Assembly: GCA_965215765.1 (NCBI GenBank)
Contig: OZ244118.1
Coordinates: 2,294,001 to 2,358,000, forward strand
DNA: 64,000 nt
Direction of reading: 5' to 3'
Origin: G965212025 sp965215765
GTDB lineage: Bacteria; Pseudomonadota; Gammaproteobacteria; Poriferisulfidales; Oxydemutatoraceae
Below the pieces are notes generated by a model. The model saw only the letters and a program-made list of their open reading frames with translations, was not told the origin of the DNA and did no database searches. A program made the translations under genes and the position numbers. This document shows positions 38,001 to 46,539 of the stretch, piece by piece. The stretch's first letter is position 1. Every line of letters starts with the position of its first letter.

Positions 38001-39142
38001 GGAGGGTCACCGGGTCGTATGACGCTATAGATTTTCCCCCGGGCGAGGATCTGGCTTGTCGTCGGGTCTTCCTGCAAGGTCAAAGAGATACTTGGGGTTC
38101 GATCCAGCTCATTGACACAAAGTGTCGTGAACGTGCGCGCACCGGAAAGCTGCAGAACCGTGAGAGCAGACGGAGTTATTATTTCATTCGCTCTGAGGCA
38201 TGTTTTACCACTCTTGTCCACGACATCATCGCCAATGATTTTGTCAAGCAAATGGGCTGTCGTGATCGGGTGCTTTTTCAGACGCACTGCTTTCATTTTC
38301 TGCACGTGAGAACGCGCCACTCTGCCACCAGCTTTCAGAATCGTTTCCCCGTCTACCACAAGATCAAAATTGATTCTCTGGGAAAGCATTCGCCGAAAAT
38401 CAATGTCCATCATGATGGCCTTGCCTTTCAAAGTGTAGCGGTCTCTTTCAAAAAACGTGTCCAGCATTTTCTGGTTGTTCATCCCCAAAGAACGCAGCAG
38501 CACGGTCACCGGCAGCTTTCTGCGCTTGTCTATGCGAACAAAAAGTTTGTCTTTGTTATCAAACTCGAAATCCAGCCAGCACCCCCTGTGCGGGATAATG
38601 CGCGCCGAATAAATCAATTTGCCACTGGAGTAGGTTTTTCCCTTGTCGTGTTCGAAAGAAACTCCCGGCGAACGCTGTAACTGGGAAAGCACCACGCGCT
38701 CCGCGCCATTGACAATGAAAGTCCCGGTTTCAGTCATGAGCGGGAACTCTCCAAAGTACACCTGCTGCTCTTTCATGTACCTGATTTTCTTTTTTTCCGA
38801 ACCTGCCTTCCTGTCGTAGACAACCAGGCGTAAGACCACATGCAAGCCGAATGCGTACGTCATTCCCCTCTGACGGCACTCATTTACGTCATAGCGAGGT
38901 TCCTCAAGCAAATATTTGCAGTAGTGCAACTCAACGTATCCTTTGTTGCTTTTGATCGGAAAAACCGAGGTGAACGCGCTGTGAAGTCCAGCGTCAACAC
39001 GCTCGTCAGGTGGCACATCCCGTTGCAAAAAGCTGTCATAGGAATTCTTTTGGATACGCAAAAGACCGGGGATCTTATGCTTTTGCGGACGCTTGGCAAA
39101 ATTTTTCCTGACGCACTTTCTCTCAGTAAACCCGTAACTCAT
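35006..39142 (-). CDS. rpoB: RNA polymerase subunit beta
   Basis: The 1,378-residue beta subunit matches the E. coli one closely. The rifampicin pocket reads FMDQINPLSEVTHKRRIS, so the residues equivalent to D516, H526 and S531 are the sensitive type, with Ile in place of N518. Also visible are GPNIGLISSLA, the flap region, KMAGRHGNKGVVS and the C-terminal MEVWALEAYGASYTLQEML. A 177-bp gap without genes separates it from rplL, the usual place for a processing or attenuation site; I could not identify one. Confidence 0.96.
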   Translation of the reverse strand: MSYGFTERKCVRKNFAKRPQKHKIPGLLRIQKNSYDSFLQRDVPPDERVDAGLHSAFTSVFPIKSNKGYVELHYCKYLLEEPRYDVNECRQRGMTYAFGLHVVLRLVVYDRKAGSEKKKIRYMKEQQVYFGEFPLMTETGTFIVNGAERVVLSQLQRSPGVSFEHDKGKTYSSGKLIYSARIIPHRGCWLDFEFDNKDKLFVRIDKRRKLPVTVLLRSLGMNNQKMLDTFFERDRYTLKGKAIMMDIDFRRMLSQRINFDLVVDGETILKAGGRVARSHVQKMKAVRLKKHPITTAHLLDKIIGDDVVDKSGKTCLRANEIITPSALTVLQLSGARTFTTLCVNELDRTPSISLTLQEDPTTSQILARGKIYSVIRPGDPPSSREACDNLFNGLFLQKERYDLSECGRMKLDLGVGRSDDVAESPAAPGREERRSTLHLDDIVSVLQELLKIRNGFRSCDDIDHLGNRRVRSVGEMLVDTYRNGLRRVERALGERLAMAESEDMMPKNFINVKPITSIVNEFFCSGQLSQFMDQINPLSEVTHKRRISSLGPGGLTRDRAGFEVRDVHPSHYGRVCPIETPEGPNIGLISSLAVYSHPNKYGFLETPYFVVSNRKITEKVEYLSAIREGNYVIAQANVKLDTHGRLTGELVSCRYQNEFVLKSPKDVQYIDVSSNQIVSASASLIPFLEHDDANRALMGSNMQRQAVPTLQCEKPLVGTGMERVVARDSGVAVLAKRGGTVMSVDSTRIVMSVNEDEIEDGDGVDIYRLTKYARSNQNTCINQRPLVTVGDCLEAGDIIADGPCTDMGELSLGRNVLVAFMPWHGYNFEDSILVSERMVEDDHFTSIHIEELTCTARDMKVSREEITADITNVPDGMISKLDASGVVYVGAEVEPGDILVGKVTPKGDVQVGPEEKLLRAIFGEKAHDVKDTSLRVPSGMHGTVIGVRIFTREGEKKDACAQKLATADFDRMEKDINSRLRIHENGVYDRILKLLIGEELARDSTALKADQALTESDLKALPRKNWLKISLRRESAAKKLEELKARLVVHQDTATEGLNKAREKLERGDALPSGVIKRIKIHLAVKRRLQAGDKMAGRHGNKGVVSLVVPTEDMPFLADGTPIDMVLNPLGVPSRMNVGQVLETHLGWAAKGLGKKIGNLLDAGSSPEKLRKKLKQIYGAGRRESEHVSNLDDTEVMKMSERLRHGVPMETPVFDGAAEQEIKNALKMAGMPQSGQTQLYDGRSGERFDRDVTVGYLYMMKLNHLVDDKMHARSIGRYSMVTQQPTGGKAYFGGQRFGEMEVWALEAYGASYTLQEMLTVKSDDIVGRNNVYRNITNDDLRIETSIPESFNVLTKEIRALGLNIDFDTKKRNSGQGIE

Positions 39143-39319
39143 ACTTCCTCCCTGACAACCAGATAAAACCTATGCAAACCGGGAAATAACCAGACCCAGC
39201 CAAACTTCTGTACACGCAACAAATGCACCCTCCCAAAAACGCCGCCTGAACAGCGTTTCAGGAATCCGGCACAGAGCGACGCGCAGGTCCAAGAACCTTT
39301 TGCCACTATGCGCCAATCA

Positions 39320-39706
39320 TCATTGAATCTTGAAACCCGCGCCAGCCTCTTCAAGTTGCTTGCCAATCACCTCAGCTTCTTCCCGGGAAATCCCTTCCTT
39401 CACAACGGAAGGGATGCTCTCCACAAGATCCTTCGCTTCTTTAAGTCCTAAGCCGGTAACGCTTCGAACCACCTTTATGGTCGTGACTTTCTTTTCTCCC
39501 AGAGATTCAAGCAGAACGGAAAACTCCGTCTGTTCTTCTTCAATCTCCCCGCCGTCAGGTGCAGCACCTGCGGCAGCGACGGGGGCAACGGCAACAGCCG
39601 CTGACACGCCAAATTTCTCTTCTATGTCGGATATGAGTTCTACTAACTCTATAACCGACATCGCGGAAATTGACTCCAGTATTTCTTGCTTGGATGCAGA
39701 CATCAT
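39320..39706 (-). CDS. rplL: 50S ribosomal protein L7/L12
   Basis: This 128-residue stalk protein recruits translation GTPases. An N-terminal dimer helix (ILESISAMSVIELVELISDIEEKFGV) is followed by an Ala/Pro/Gly hinge (VAPVAAAGAAPDGG) and the conserved C-terminal domain (TTIKVVRSVTGLGLKEAKDLVE). It lies downstream of rplJ. TCCTG-type SD (AGGAGAAA) precedes ATG 39706. Confidence 0.95.
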   Translation of the reverse strand: MMSASKQEILESISAMSVIELVELISDIEEKFGVSAAVAVAPVAAAGAAPDGGEIEEEQTEFSVLLESLGEKKVTTIKVVRSVTGLGLKEAKDLVESIPSVVKEGISREEAEVIGKQLEEAGAGFKIQ

Positions 39707-39763
39707 TTTCTCCTGTTTTATGTGTTTGGTTGCGAGATCATAAACAAGGTTTCCAATAGCTTG

Positions 39764-40294
39764 TTAATCACTCTGACGATTTTTTCTAATGGCTTCAAGC
39801 AGGCGCACCAATTTTCCGGGCACCTCGGCCAATGCCCCCACCAGCTTCGAAACGGGAGCCTTCATGACCCCACAAAGTTGTGCAAGAGTCTCCTCACGAG
39901 TCGGTAACCCTGCCAGAAAATCCAAAGTTTGCCTGTCGTCGGCCACCTTGCCATCGTAGGCAATCCAGCAAACATCAAGAGCCTCCATTTTCCCGGAATA
40001 CTCCTTCATCAAGCCACCGGCAGCCCCGATATCTTCCCCGGAAAATGCGTAAACCAGGGGGCCATCCACTTTTTCAGCCAAAGCGGCAAAAGACGTATCT
40101 TTCAATGCATGCTTGACGAGCGTGTTTTTCACAACCCGCAAATTCACACCATGCGCACGAGCCGACCTCCGCATTTCATCAAACTGCAAGCAAGACAATC
40201 CCTGGTAATTCGCGACGATGATCGCGGTCGCCGTGCCTGCCAAACCGGCCACATCAGCAACCACTGCTTTTTTCTGCTCGGCACTTAAAGGCAC
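39764..40294 (-). CDS. rplJ: 50S ribosomal protein L10
   Basis: L10 anchors the L7/L12 stalk to the ribosome. The 176 residues show MPLSAEQKKAVVADVAG, ATAIIVANYQGLSCLQFDEMRR, VVKNTLVKHAL and a C-terminal helix that binds L7/L12 dimers. The start is GTG at 40294 with AAGGGGA upstream. Fits the rplKAJL-rpoBC order. Confidence 0.95.
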   Translation of the reverse strand: MPLSAEQKKAVVADVAGLAGTATAIIVANYQGLSCLQFDEMRRSARAHGVNLRVVKNTLVKHALKDTSFAALAEKVDGPLVYAFSGEDIGAAGGLMKEYSGKMEALDVCWIAYDGKVADDRQTLDFLAGLPTREETLAQLCGVMKAPVSKLVGALAEVPGKLVRLLEAIRKNRQSD

Positions 40295-40361
40295 AGAACC
40301 ATCCCCTTGGCCATTAGCGGAGTCGCTACAGCTTTCCCAAGATCGCGTGTCACACCAGCCC

Positions 40362-41054
40362 TCATGAACTCAAGCTTGGCTCCACTCTGACTGACGGCCC
40401 CATCGTCAATGACAGGAACACTCCTTTTAAATAGGCGCCCTTCGCAGCGGTAGGCTTGGCTTTTATCAGCTCGGCGATCAATGCCTTGCAGTTTTCCACC
40501 AAGGCAACTTCTGAAAAACTGATGCGTCCGATGCTGCCGTGTACGACACCGCCTTTGTCGGCTCGATATTTGATCTGACCCGCCTTGGCGTTCTTGACTG
40601 CCTTTTCAACTTCGTCTGTCACGGTCCCGTCTTTAGGGTTGGGCATCAGTCCCGCAGGACCCAAAATACGCCCCAGGCGGCCAACCAAGGGCATCGTGGC
40701 AGGCGTAGCAATCACGATGTCAAAATCGCAACCGCTTTTCTCTATCCTTTCAGCAAGAAGCGTAGAACCCACCTCGTCTGCCCCTGCCTCTTTCGCCTCT
40801 TCTGCTCCTTTGCCTTCTGCAAAAACCAGCACTTTGACCGTTTTACCAAGCCCATGGGGGAGCACCGTTGCCCCACGCACAAACTGGTCACTTTTTTTCG
40901 GATCAATGCCCAGAACAACGCTGACATCAACCGATTCATCAAACTTGGGTTTCTGCATTTTCTTCAGCAATGCCACCGCTTCGCCCAAACGATACTTTTT
41001 GGCACGATCAATCCCCTGCTCATTTGCTTTCATTCTTTTGCTTTTAGCCGACAT
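40362..41054 (-). CDS. rplA: 50S ribosomal protein L1
   Basis: L1 binds 23S rRNA at the L1 stalk and represses its own operon. The 230 residues show YRLGEAVALLKKMQKPKFDESVDV, LPHGLGKTVKVLVFAEG, DIVIATPATMPLVGRLGRILGPAGLMPNPKDGTV and the C-terminal KGAYLKGVFLSLTMGPSVRV. The frame is open to 41123, but ATG 41054 with AAGGAG 11 bases before it is the clear start; the longer version would run into rplK. Confidence 0.95.
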   Translation of the reverse strand: MSAKSKRMKANEQGIDRAKKYRLGEAVALLKKMQKPKFDESVDVSVVLGIDPKKSDQFVRGATVLPHGLGKTVKVLVFAEGKGAEEAKEAGADEVGSTLLAERIEKSGCDFDIVIATPATMPLVGRLGRILGPAGLMPNPKDGTVTDEVEKAVKNAKAGQIKYRADKGGVVHGSIGRISFSEVALVENCKALIAELIKAKPTAAKGAYLKGVFLSLTMGPSVRVEPSLSS

Positions 41055-41082
41055 TTTTACAGTACTCCTTCGCCATCTTCTC

Positions 41083-41514
41083 TTATTCGACTTCAATGCC
41101 CATGTTTCTTGCCGTACCCTCAATCGTTCGTATTGCAGCCGCCAAGCTGCCGGCAGTCAGGTCAGCCATTTTCAGCTTCGCGATTTCCTCTACCTGTGCG
41201 CCGTTCACGCGTCCCACAATCCTGGAGTTCGGTTCACCACTGCCCTTTTCCAGACCAGCCGCCTTTTTCAACAAAGTGGATGCCGGAGAGGACTTGATAA
41301 GAAAATCGAAGCTTTTGTCCGAATACGCCGTGATCAACACAGACATAAGCATTCCTTTTTCTGCCGACTGTGTCCGATCGTTGAACGCCTTGCAAAAATC
41401 CATGATTTTCAAACCGTGCTGACCAAGTGCCGGACCAATGGGTGGACCAGGATTGGCTTCGCCCGCTTTAACAAGTAACCTGATTTTGGCTGCCAGTTCT
41501 TTCTTTTTTGCCAT
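41083..41514 (-). CDS. rplK: 50S ribosomal protein L11
   Basis: L11 shapes the GTPase-associated centre. The 143 residues show the thiopeptide-contact segment EANPGPPIGPALGQHGLKIMDFCKAFND and the C-terminal rRNA-binding part ending AAIRTIEGTARNMGIEV. It is separated from nusG by 17 bases, with GAGGAAAC before the ATG. Confidence 0.95.
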   Translation of the reverse strand: MAKKKELAAKIRLLVKAGEANPGPPIGPALGQHGLKIMDFCKAFNDRTQSAEKGMLMSVLITAYSDKSFDFLIKSSPASTLLKKAAGLEKGSGEPNSRIVGRVNGAQVEEIAKLKMADLTAGSLAAAIRTIEGTARNMGIEVE

Positions 41515-41531
41515 GTTTCCTCAGTCGCCTC

Positions 41532-42059
41532 TCAAGCTTTGTCTATCTGCGTAAAGTCGAGTTCTACCGGCGTTGAGCGACCAAAAATCTGCACCGAGAC
41601 CTGTACCTTGCTTTTATCATAGTGCACTTCTTCCACTATGGCATTAAAGTCGTTGAACGGACCATTCGTAACCCGGACCATTTCACCGGTCTCAAACAAT
41701 ATTTTCGGCTTCGGCTCGTCGACGCTGTCACGTACCCCCTGCAATACTCTCGTCATTTCTTTTTCCCGGATGGGTTCCGGCTTATTCGGAAAACCGCCAA
41801 CGAAACCGCGCACTCTCGGAACGTCCCTCACCAAGCGCCAAGTATCATCGTTCATCACCATTTGCACCAACACATAACCCGGGAAAAACTTTCGCTCGCT
41901 TTTCCGTTTCACTCCGCTGCGTACTTCCATGATTTCTTCCACCGGCACCATAATTTTCCCAAACTGATCGCACAAATCACTGTCACGCAAACGTTCGTTC
42001 AAGGAATTCATCACCAGTTTCTCATGCCCGGTAGTCGTATTGACCACATACCAACGCAT
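41532..42059 (-). CDS. nusG: Transcription termination/antitermination protein NusG
   Basis: NusG couples RNA polymerase to Rho or the ribosome. From ATG 42059 the protein is 175 residues, the usual size: MRWYVVNTTTGHEKLV, then FPGYVLVQMVMNDDTW, GFVGGFPNKPEPI, and a C-terminal KOW domain (GEMVRVTNGPFNDFNAIVEEVHYDKSKVQV). The frame runs open to 42245, overlapping secE in another frame; a GTG at about 42107 just after the secE stop would add 16 residues and cannot be excluded. Confidence 0.93.
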   Translation of the reverse strand: MRWYVVNTTTGHEKLVMNSLNERLRDSDLCDQFGKIMVPVEEIMEVRSGVKRKSERKFFPGYVLVQMVMNDDTWRLVRDVPRVRGFVGGFPNKPEPIREKEMTRVLQGVRDSVDEPKPKILFETGEMVRVTNGPFNDFNAIVEEVHYDKSKVQVSVQIFGRSTPVELDFTQIDKA

Positions 42060-42118
42060 GACGCCATCCCAACGCGAGGCACTTTCAGTATTGTTTTCGG
42101 TGTCCACCACTTCTCTGA

Positions 42119-42496
42119 TCAGCGAATCAACATGCCCATCAACCAAGCCAGCAACATATCCAGAGCCCAAAGAAAAATCGCCACCAGCAGCACCATAACA
42201 AACACTATCAAAGTGGTCTGCAAGGTTTCTGTGCGTGTTGGCCATATTACTTTGCGCAACTCAATACGCGCAGCTTTCAAAAATGTTGCGGTTGTCCTGC
42301 CTCTTTCTGTGGTCAAAAAAATGCCGACAGAAACGCCCACCGACATCAGAACACCCAGCACCCGGTACAACAGAGACTCTTCCGAGAAATACATAAACAG
42401 AACCGAAGCTGCAACCAGCACCAACACGGATGCAAGCAACTTGACCTGTTCCATGCCCTTCCCGGGCACCCCTGCGTCTATCGCCATTTTCGGCAA
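42119..42496 (-). CDS. secE: Preprotein translocase subunit SecE
   Basis: The 125-residue inner-membrane protein has three membrane segments, as in E. coli: ASVLVLVAASVLFMYF, GVLMSVGVSVGIFL, and LIVFVMVLLVAIFLWALDMLLAWL. The conserved amphipathic stretch AARIELRKVIWPTRTETLQTT lies before the third segment. It lies between tRNA-Trp and nusG, the standard location. Confidence 0.93.
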   Translation of the reverse strand: MPKMAIDAGVPGKGMEQVKLLASVLVLVAASVLFMYFSEESLLYRVLGVLMSVGVSVGIFLTTERGRTTATFLKAARIELRKVIWPTRTETLQTTLIVFVMVLLVAIFLWALDMLLAWLMGMLIR

Positions 42497-42506
42497 GCCA
42501 AATAAC

Positions 42507-42582
<76 letters not shown>

Positions 42583-42611
42583 ACACGAAAACGTGACATT
42601 CTTCGGCATTC

Positions 42612-43796
42612 TTATTGCAATATCTTGCTGACGACGCCGGCACCGACAGTACGACCGCCTTCCCGTATCGCAAAGCGCAGACCTTCTTCCATCGCAATCG
42701 GCCCGATCAGTGTCACCTCAAGCCTTACATTGTCTCCCGGCATCACCATCTCGACCCCGGAACCCAACTCTACCGAACCTGTCACGTCGGTTGTCCGAAA
42801 ATAAAACTGCGGACGATAGCCTTTGAAAAATGGCGTGTGCCTGCCGCCCTCTTCTTTCGACAGAATGTACACCTCTGACTCAAATCTGGTGTGCGGGGTA
42901 ATCGACCCGGGACGGCACAGCACCTGACCTCGCTCGACTTCCTCACGCTTCGTCCCTCTGAGCAGAACGCCAACGTTGTCCCCTGCCCGACCTTCGTCCA
43001 GTAACTTGCGAAACATCTCAACCCCCGTACACGTCGCACGCCTGGTATCCCGCAAACCCACAATCTCTACCTCGTCTCCTATCCGGACTATCCCGCGATC
43101 AATGCGTCCCGTTACCACTGTCCCGCGACCCGATATCGAAAATACGTCCTCCACCGACAGTAAAAAATCCCCGTCAATCATCCGCTCAGGCTCCGGTATA
43201 TGTGCGTCCATCTCCGCAACCAGTTTCCGGATTGTCTCGCATTGCTCCTCATCACCTTCCAAGGCGCGCAACGCCGAACCAATCACCACCGGCGTCTGCT
43301 CACCGTCAAACTCATAACTCGTCAGCATGTCACGCACCTCCATCTCCACCAGCTCAACCAACTCCTCATCGTCCATCATGTCCAGCTTGTTCAGGTACAC
43401 GACAATATGCGGAACGCCAACCTGGCGCGCCAGCAGAATATGCTCACGCGTCTGCGGCATCGGCCCGTCTGCCACACTCACCACCAATATCGCGCCGTCC
43501 ATTTGCGCCGCACCCGTGATCATGTTTTTGACATAGTCAGCGTGTCCCGGGCAGTCTACGTGCGCATAGTGACGGTTATCAGACTCGTACTCTACGTGCG
43601 CTGTCGCAATCGTGATCCCACGCTCGCGCTCTTCCGGCGCATTGTCTATCTCCTCATAACTCGTATAGGAACCACCGTGACTTTGCTCCATTACTTTTGT
43701 CAATGCCGCCGTCAACGTCGTCTTGCCATGGTCAACATGACCAATCGTTCCTACGTTTATGTGCGGCTTCGTCCGCTCAAATTTTTGCTTGGCCAC
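42612..43796 (-). CDS. tuf: Elongation factor Tu
   Basis: EF-Tu delivers aminoacyl-tRNA to the ribosome. The 394 residues show all GTPase motifs: GHVDHGKT, the effector RGITIATAHVEYE, DCPGHADYVKN and NKLDMMDD (the usual form is NKCDMVDD). Domains 2 and 3 are normal in length, with TGRIDRGIVRIGDEVEIVG and the end GRTVGAGVVSKIL. The gene follows tRNA-Thr and precedes tRNA-Trp. No second tuf copy is in the window. Confidence 0.96.
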   Translation of the reverse strand: MAKQKFERTKPHINVGTIGHVDHGKTTLTAALTKVMEQSHGGSYTSYEEIDNAPEERERGITIATAHVEYESDNRHYAHVDCPGHADYVKNMITGAAQMDGAILVVSVADGPMPQTREHILLARQVGVPHIVVYLNKLDMMDDEELVELVEMEVRDMLTSYEFDGEQTPVVIGSALRALEGDEEQCETIRKLVAEMDAHIPEPERMIDGDFLLSVEDVFSISGRGTVVTGRIDRGIVRIGDEVEIVGLRDTRRATCTGVEMFRKLLDEGRAGDNVGVLLRGTKREEVERGQVLCRPGSITPHTRFESEVYILSKEEGGRHTPFFKGYRPQFYFRTTDVTGSVELGSGVEMVMPGDNVRLEVTLIGPIAMEEGLRFAIREGGRTVGAGVVSKILQ

Positions 43797-43851
43797 TTTC
43801 AGTCCTCAAAGATTTAACAACGCCGACCACCTCAGGTTCGGCAACAATGAA

Positions 43852-43925
<74 letters not shown>

Positions 43926-43972
43926 CGGGGTAACGCCTTTCTGGCACGTCTTAAATAACAACATAAATACTG

Positions 43973-44043
43973 AGCGGGTGAGCGGATTCGAACCGCCGCC
44001 ATCAGCTTGGAAGGCTGAAGTTCTACCATTAAACTACACCCGC
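43973..44043 (-). tRNA. glyT: tRNA-Gly (TCC)
   Basis: Acceptor GCGGGTG/CACCCGC, anticodon stem TCAGC/GCTGA with loop CTTCCAA and anticodon TCC, T arm with GTTCGAATC. No encoded CCA (TCAG follows). Second in the tRNA cluster. Confidence 0.93.
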
Positions 44044-44128
44044 ACGGCACGAACCGACCCCCGGGCAACTGCACACCAACAGAGCCTGGAACATATCTCA
44101 CTGGCCAGCTTCGCACCCACCACCACAA

Positions 44129-44210
44129 TGGAGGGGGTAGGATTCGAACCTACGAAGGCTAAGCCAACAGATTTACAGTCTGCCCCCGTTGACCGCTTGG
44201 GTACCCCTCC
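44129..44210 (-). tRNA. tyrU: tRNA-Tyr (GTA)
   Basis: Acceptor GGAGGGG/CCCCTCC, anticodon stem ending GACTGTAAATC with anticodon GTA, and a long variable arm, as expected for tRNA-Tyr (82 bases). The discriminator is A and no CCA is encoded. It is the first gene of the tRNA-tuf transcription unit. Confidence 0.93.
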
Positions 44211-44229
44211 CGAATAAGAAGGGGTTGCG

Positions 44230-44259
44230 ATTATGCTGTTCATCTGCGAGGGCTGTCAA
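44230..44259 (-). promoter_or_regulatory. Sigma-70 promoter of the tRNA-Tyr/Gly/Thr-tuf unit
   Basis: On the minus strand a consensus -35 TTGACA (44259-44254) is followed after 18 bases by -10 CATAAT (44235-44230), about 20 bases upstream of tRNA-Tyr. The bases after the -10 are GC-rich (CGCAACCCC), as in promoters under stringent control. The rest of the 312-bp spacer to hisB holds no gene. Confidence 0.75.
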
Positions 44260-44461
44260 GCCACACAGTCATGCGCACGTACTTCACCTTGTCCCGGCAT
44301 ACGAGTGCCAAATTCTATTCCGTCCGATACCTCATGTGTTTAGCGGCAACGCCGCAGGCATCTGGAAAAGCCCGATATCTGCTCTGTCGCGGCCATAAGC
44401 GGACACCTTTGCGAGTCTGTTATCATCAAAGAGCCGTAGGCGCGCACGGAGGTATGTTGCT

Positions 44462-44490
44462 TTGACAGGAAGCGCGATTGTTAACATACC
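44462..44490 (+). promoter_or_regulatory. Possible promoter of the his cluster
   Basis: A perfect TTGACA (44462-44467) is followed by 17 bases and CATACC (44485-44490), a weak -10 with three consensus matches. It lies just upstream of the hisB start. No attenuator with a histidine-rich leader peptide was found. Confidence 0.35.
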
Positions 44491-44522
44491 CTTATTTCAA
44501 AGATCACAACCAGGAGCCAGAC

Positions 44523-45116
44523 GTGAAGGAACGCAAATCCAGAGTAGACCGCACCACTGCGGAAACCAGAATTTCGCTTGAGCTGAACCTTGACGGCAAC
44601 GCCAAGGGAAACATCAAGGTCGGAATTCCTTTCCTGGAACACATGCTGGAACAATTCAAAAAACACGCCTTGCTGGATCTGGACTTGAGCGCAAAAGGGG
44701 ATCTGGAGGTTGACGACCACCACACCGTAGAAGACGTGGGAATCGTATTGGGACAGGGCTTCCACGAAGCACTTGGCAAACGGGAAGGCATTTACCGATA
44801 TGGATACGCTTACGCCCCCCTGGACGAAGCTTTAACGCGAACTGTGATTGATTTCTCCGGCCGACCCGGCTTGCACTTTAATGTGCGATTCACCCGGGCA
44901 CGGGTTGGGCAATTTGACCTGGATTTGTTGAACGAGTTTTTCCAGGGCTTCGTAAATCACGCCCGCGCAACTTTGCATATTGACAACCTGACAGGGCGCA
45001 ACTGCCATCACATCGCCGAAACGGTTTTCAAGTCCTTTGCCAGAGCAGTCCGTGTTGCCATTTCCCGTGACCCTGGTATGGGTGGCAGCATTCCTTCCAC
45101 GAAAGGAACACTGTAG
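44523..45116 (+). CDS. hisB: Imidazoleglycerol-phosphate dehydratase
   Basis: HisB catalyses step six of histidine synthesis. From GTG 44523 the protein is 197 residues: a monofunctional IGPD without the phosphatase domain of enterics. Marks are RTTAETRISLELNLDG, the metal-ligand VDDHHTVEDVGI, FEQGFVNHARATLHID-like FFQGFVNHARATLH, and GRNCHHIAETVFKSFARA. AGGAG seven bases before the GTG supports this start over the TTG at 44478. It is first in hisB-hisH-hisA-hisF. Confidence 0.93.
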   Translation: MKERKSRVDRTTAETRISLELNLDGNAKGNIKVGIPFLEHMLEQFKKHALLDLDLSAKGDLEVDDHHTVEDVGIVLGQGFHEALGKREGIYRYGYAYAPLDEALTRTVIDFSGRPGLHFNVRFTRARVGQFDLDLLNEFFQGFVNHARATLHIDNLTGRNCHHIAETVFKSFARAVRVAISRDPGMGGSIPSTKGTL

Positions 45117-45124
45117 AACATTCC

Positions 45125-45769
45125 ATGATGCGAACGACCGCAGTTATTGACTACGGAATGAGCAACCATCGTTCTGTATACAACGCTTTGATCGCCGCTT
45201 CCCCTGCAGGAACACGGGTCATAGTCACTTGTAGCCCACAAGAAGTGGAACGGGCAGACCGTGTGGTCTTGCCTGGCCAAGGCGCTGCTGAGGATTGCAT
45301 GAAATCTTTAAGCGAGAGCGGGCTGATTCCCGTGCTTCGTGAAAAAATGCAAACCCGTCCTCTGCTCGGTATCTGCATGGGTTTACAAGTGCTGCTGGAT
45401 TTCAGCCATGAAAACGATGGCACCAAGTGCCTCGGCATCATCTCCGGCGAAAGCACACACCTGTCCGGGAATTTGCTGCCAAAAGACCACTTCAAAATTC
45501 CCCACATGGGCTGGAACCGAGTGTCGCAATGCACCCATCATCCACTATGGCACGGGATCAAAGACCAAGAGTTTTTTTATTTTGCGCATAGCTACCACTC
45601 TCTGCTCAAAGAAGAGCAGCTGGTTTGTGCCACAACCGACTATGGGACAAAAATGGCAAGTGCCATCGCCCGGGGTTTTATTTTCGCGGTGCAATTTCAT
45701 CCGGAAAAAAGTTCCGCCGCCGGCCAACGTTTTCTGCATAATTTTGCGAACTGGGAAGGGTCGCCCTGA
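45125..45769 (+). CDS. hisH: Imidazole glycerol phosphate synthase, glutamine amidotransferase subunit
   Basis: HisH supplies ammonia to HisF. The 214-residue class I amidotransferase shows TAVIDYGMSNHRSV, VVLPGQGAAEDCM, the nucleophile Cys in LLGICMGLQVLLDFS, and the catalytic His and Glu in AVQFHPEKSSAAG. A second ATG follows the first directly. hisA begins three bases after its stop. Confidence 0.94.
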   Translation: MMRTTAVIDYGMSNHRSVYNALIAASPAGTRVIVTCSPQEVERADRVVLPGQGAAEDCMKSLSESGLIPVLREKMQTRPLLGICMGLQVLLDFSHENDGTKCLGIISGESTHLSGNLLPKDHFKIPHMGWNRVSQCTHHPLWHGIKDQEFFYFAHSYHSLLKEEQLVCATTDYGTKMASAIARGFIFAVQFHPEKSSAAGQRFLHNFANWEGSP

Positions 45770-45771
45770 GC

Positions 45772-46539
45772 ATGTTACTGATCCCGGCCATTGATTTAAA
45801 AGACGGAAAGTGTGTTCGTCTCAGGCAGGGGGAAATGGATCGCGTTACCGTGTTTTCAGAAGATCCCTTGGCCACAGCGGCGCGGTGGTTTGAAAGTGGA
45901 GCCAGAAGGCTACACATCGTTGATCTGGACGGCGCGGCTCAAGGCAAGGCAGACCCGACTCACAGAAAAATCATTGCCAGCATTGCCAAGTCCTTTCCGG
46001 ACTTCAGCATTCAGGTGGGCGGCGGAATACGTGACGAAGAGACTATCAGCAACTACCTGGATTGCGGAGTGGCGTACACCATTATTGGTACGCGCGCCAT
46101 AACGCACCCGGACTTCATGACTGGCGCATGCGCCAAGCATCCGCAGCACATCATCCTCGGGCTGGATGCAAAAGACGAAAAGCTGGCAGTCCGCGGCTGG
46201 ACAGAACTCAGCGCGCATAACGTTTTTGATTTCGCGCAGAAGCTGGACACAAAGGGCTTGGAGGCGATTATTTTTACAGATATCTCCCGCGATGGAATGC
46301 GGCTCGGAATCAACCTGGCAGCCACGGCAAAACTCGCTTCGCGAGTGGATGTGCCGATTTACGCTTCCGGAGGATTTAATTCCATGCGTGACATTGAGGC
46401 ACTTTGTCAGCAGCGAGAAACCGGCATTGCAGGTGCCATTATCGGGCGTGCCCTGTACGACGGGGCTGTGGACTATGCAAAAGCACAGCATTACGCAGAC
46501 CGACATGGCGCAAGACCGCCTGCTGAAGCCCCGTGCTGA
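45772..46539 (+). CDS. hisA: ProFAR isomerase
   Basis: HisA isomerises ProFAR to PRFAR. The 255-residue TIM barrel begins LLIPAIDLKDGKCVRLRQG, with the base Asp, and continues RRLHIVDLDGAAQGK, IQVGGGIRDEETI, FTDISRDGMRLGINL with the acid Asp, and IYASGGFNS. The 3' end overlaps hisF by seven bases. Confidence 0.94.
   Translation: MLLIPAIDLKDGKCVRLRQGEMDRVTVFSEDPLATAARWFESGARRLHIVDLDGAAQGKADPTHRKIIASIAKSFPDFSIQVGGGIRDEETISNYLDCGVAYTIIGTRAITHPDFMTGACAKHPQHIILGLDAKDEKLAVRGWTELSAHNVFDFAQKLDTKGLEAIIFTDISRDGMRLGINLAATAKLASRVDVPIYASGGFNSMRDIEALCQQRETGIAGAIIGRALYDGAVDYAKAQHYADRHGARPPAEAPC

Noticed and set aside
39139..39366. 75-codon minus-strand frame between rplL and rpoB
   Set aside because: It starts inside rplL in another frame and its product has no family; the gap is a normal rplL-rpoB spacer.
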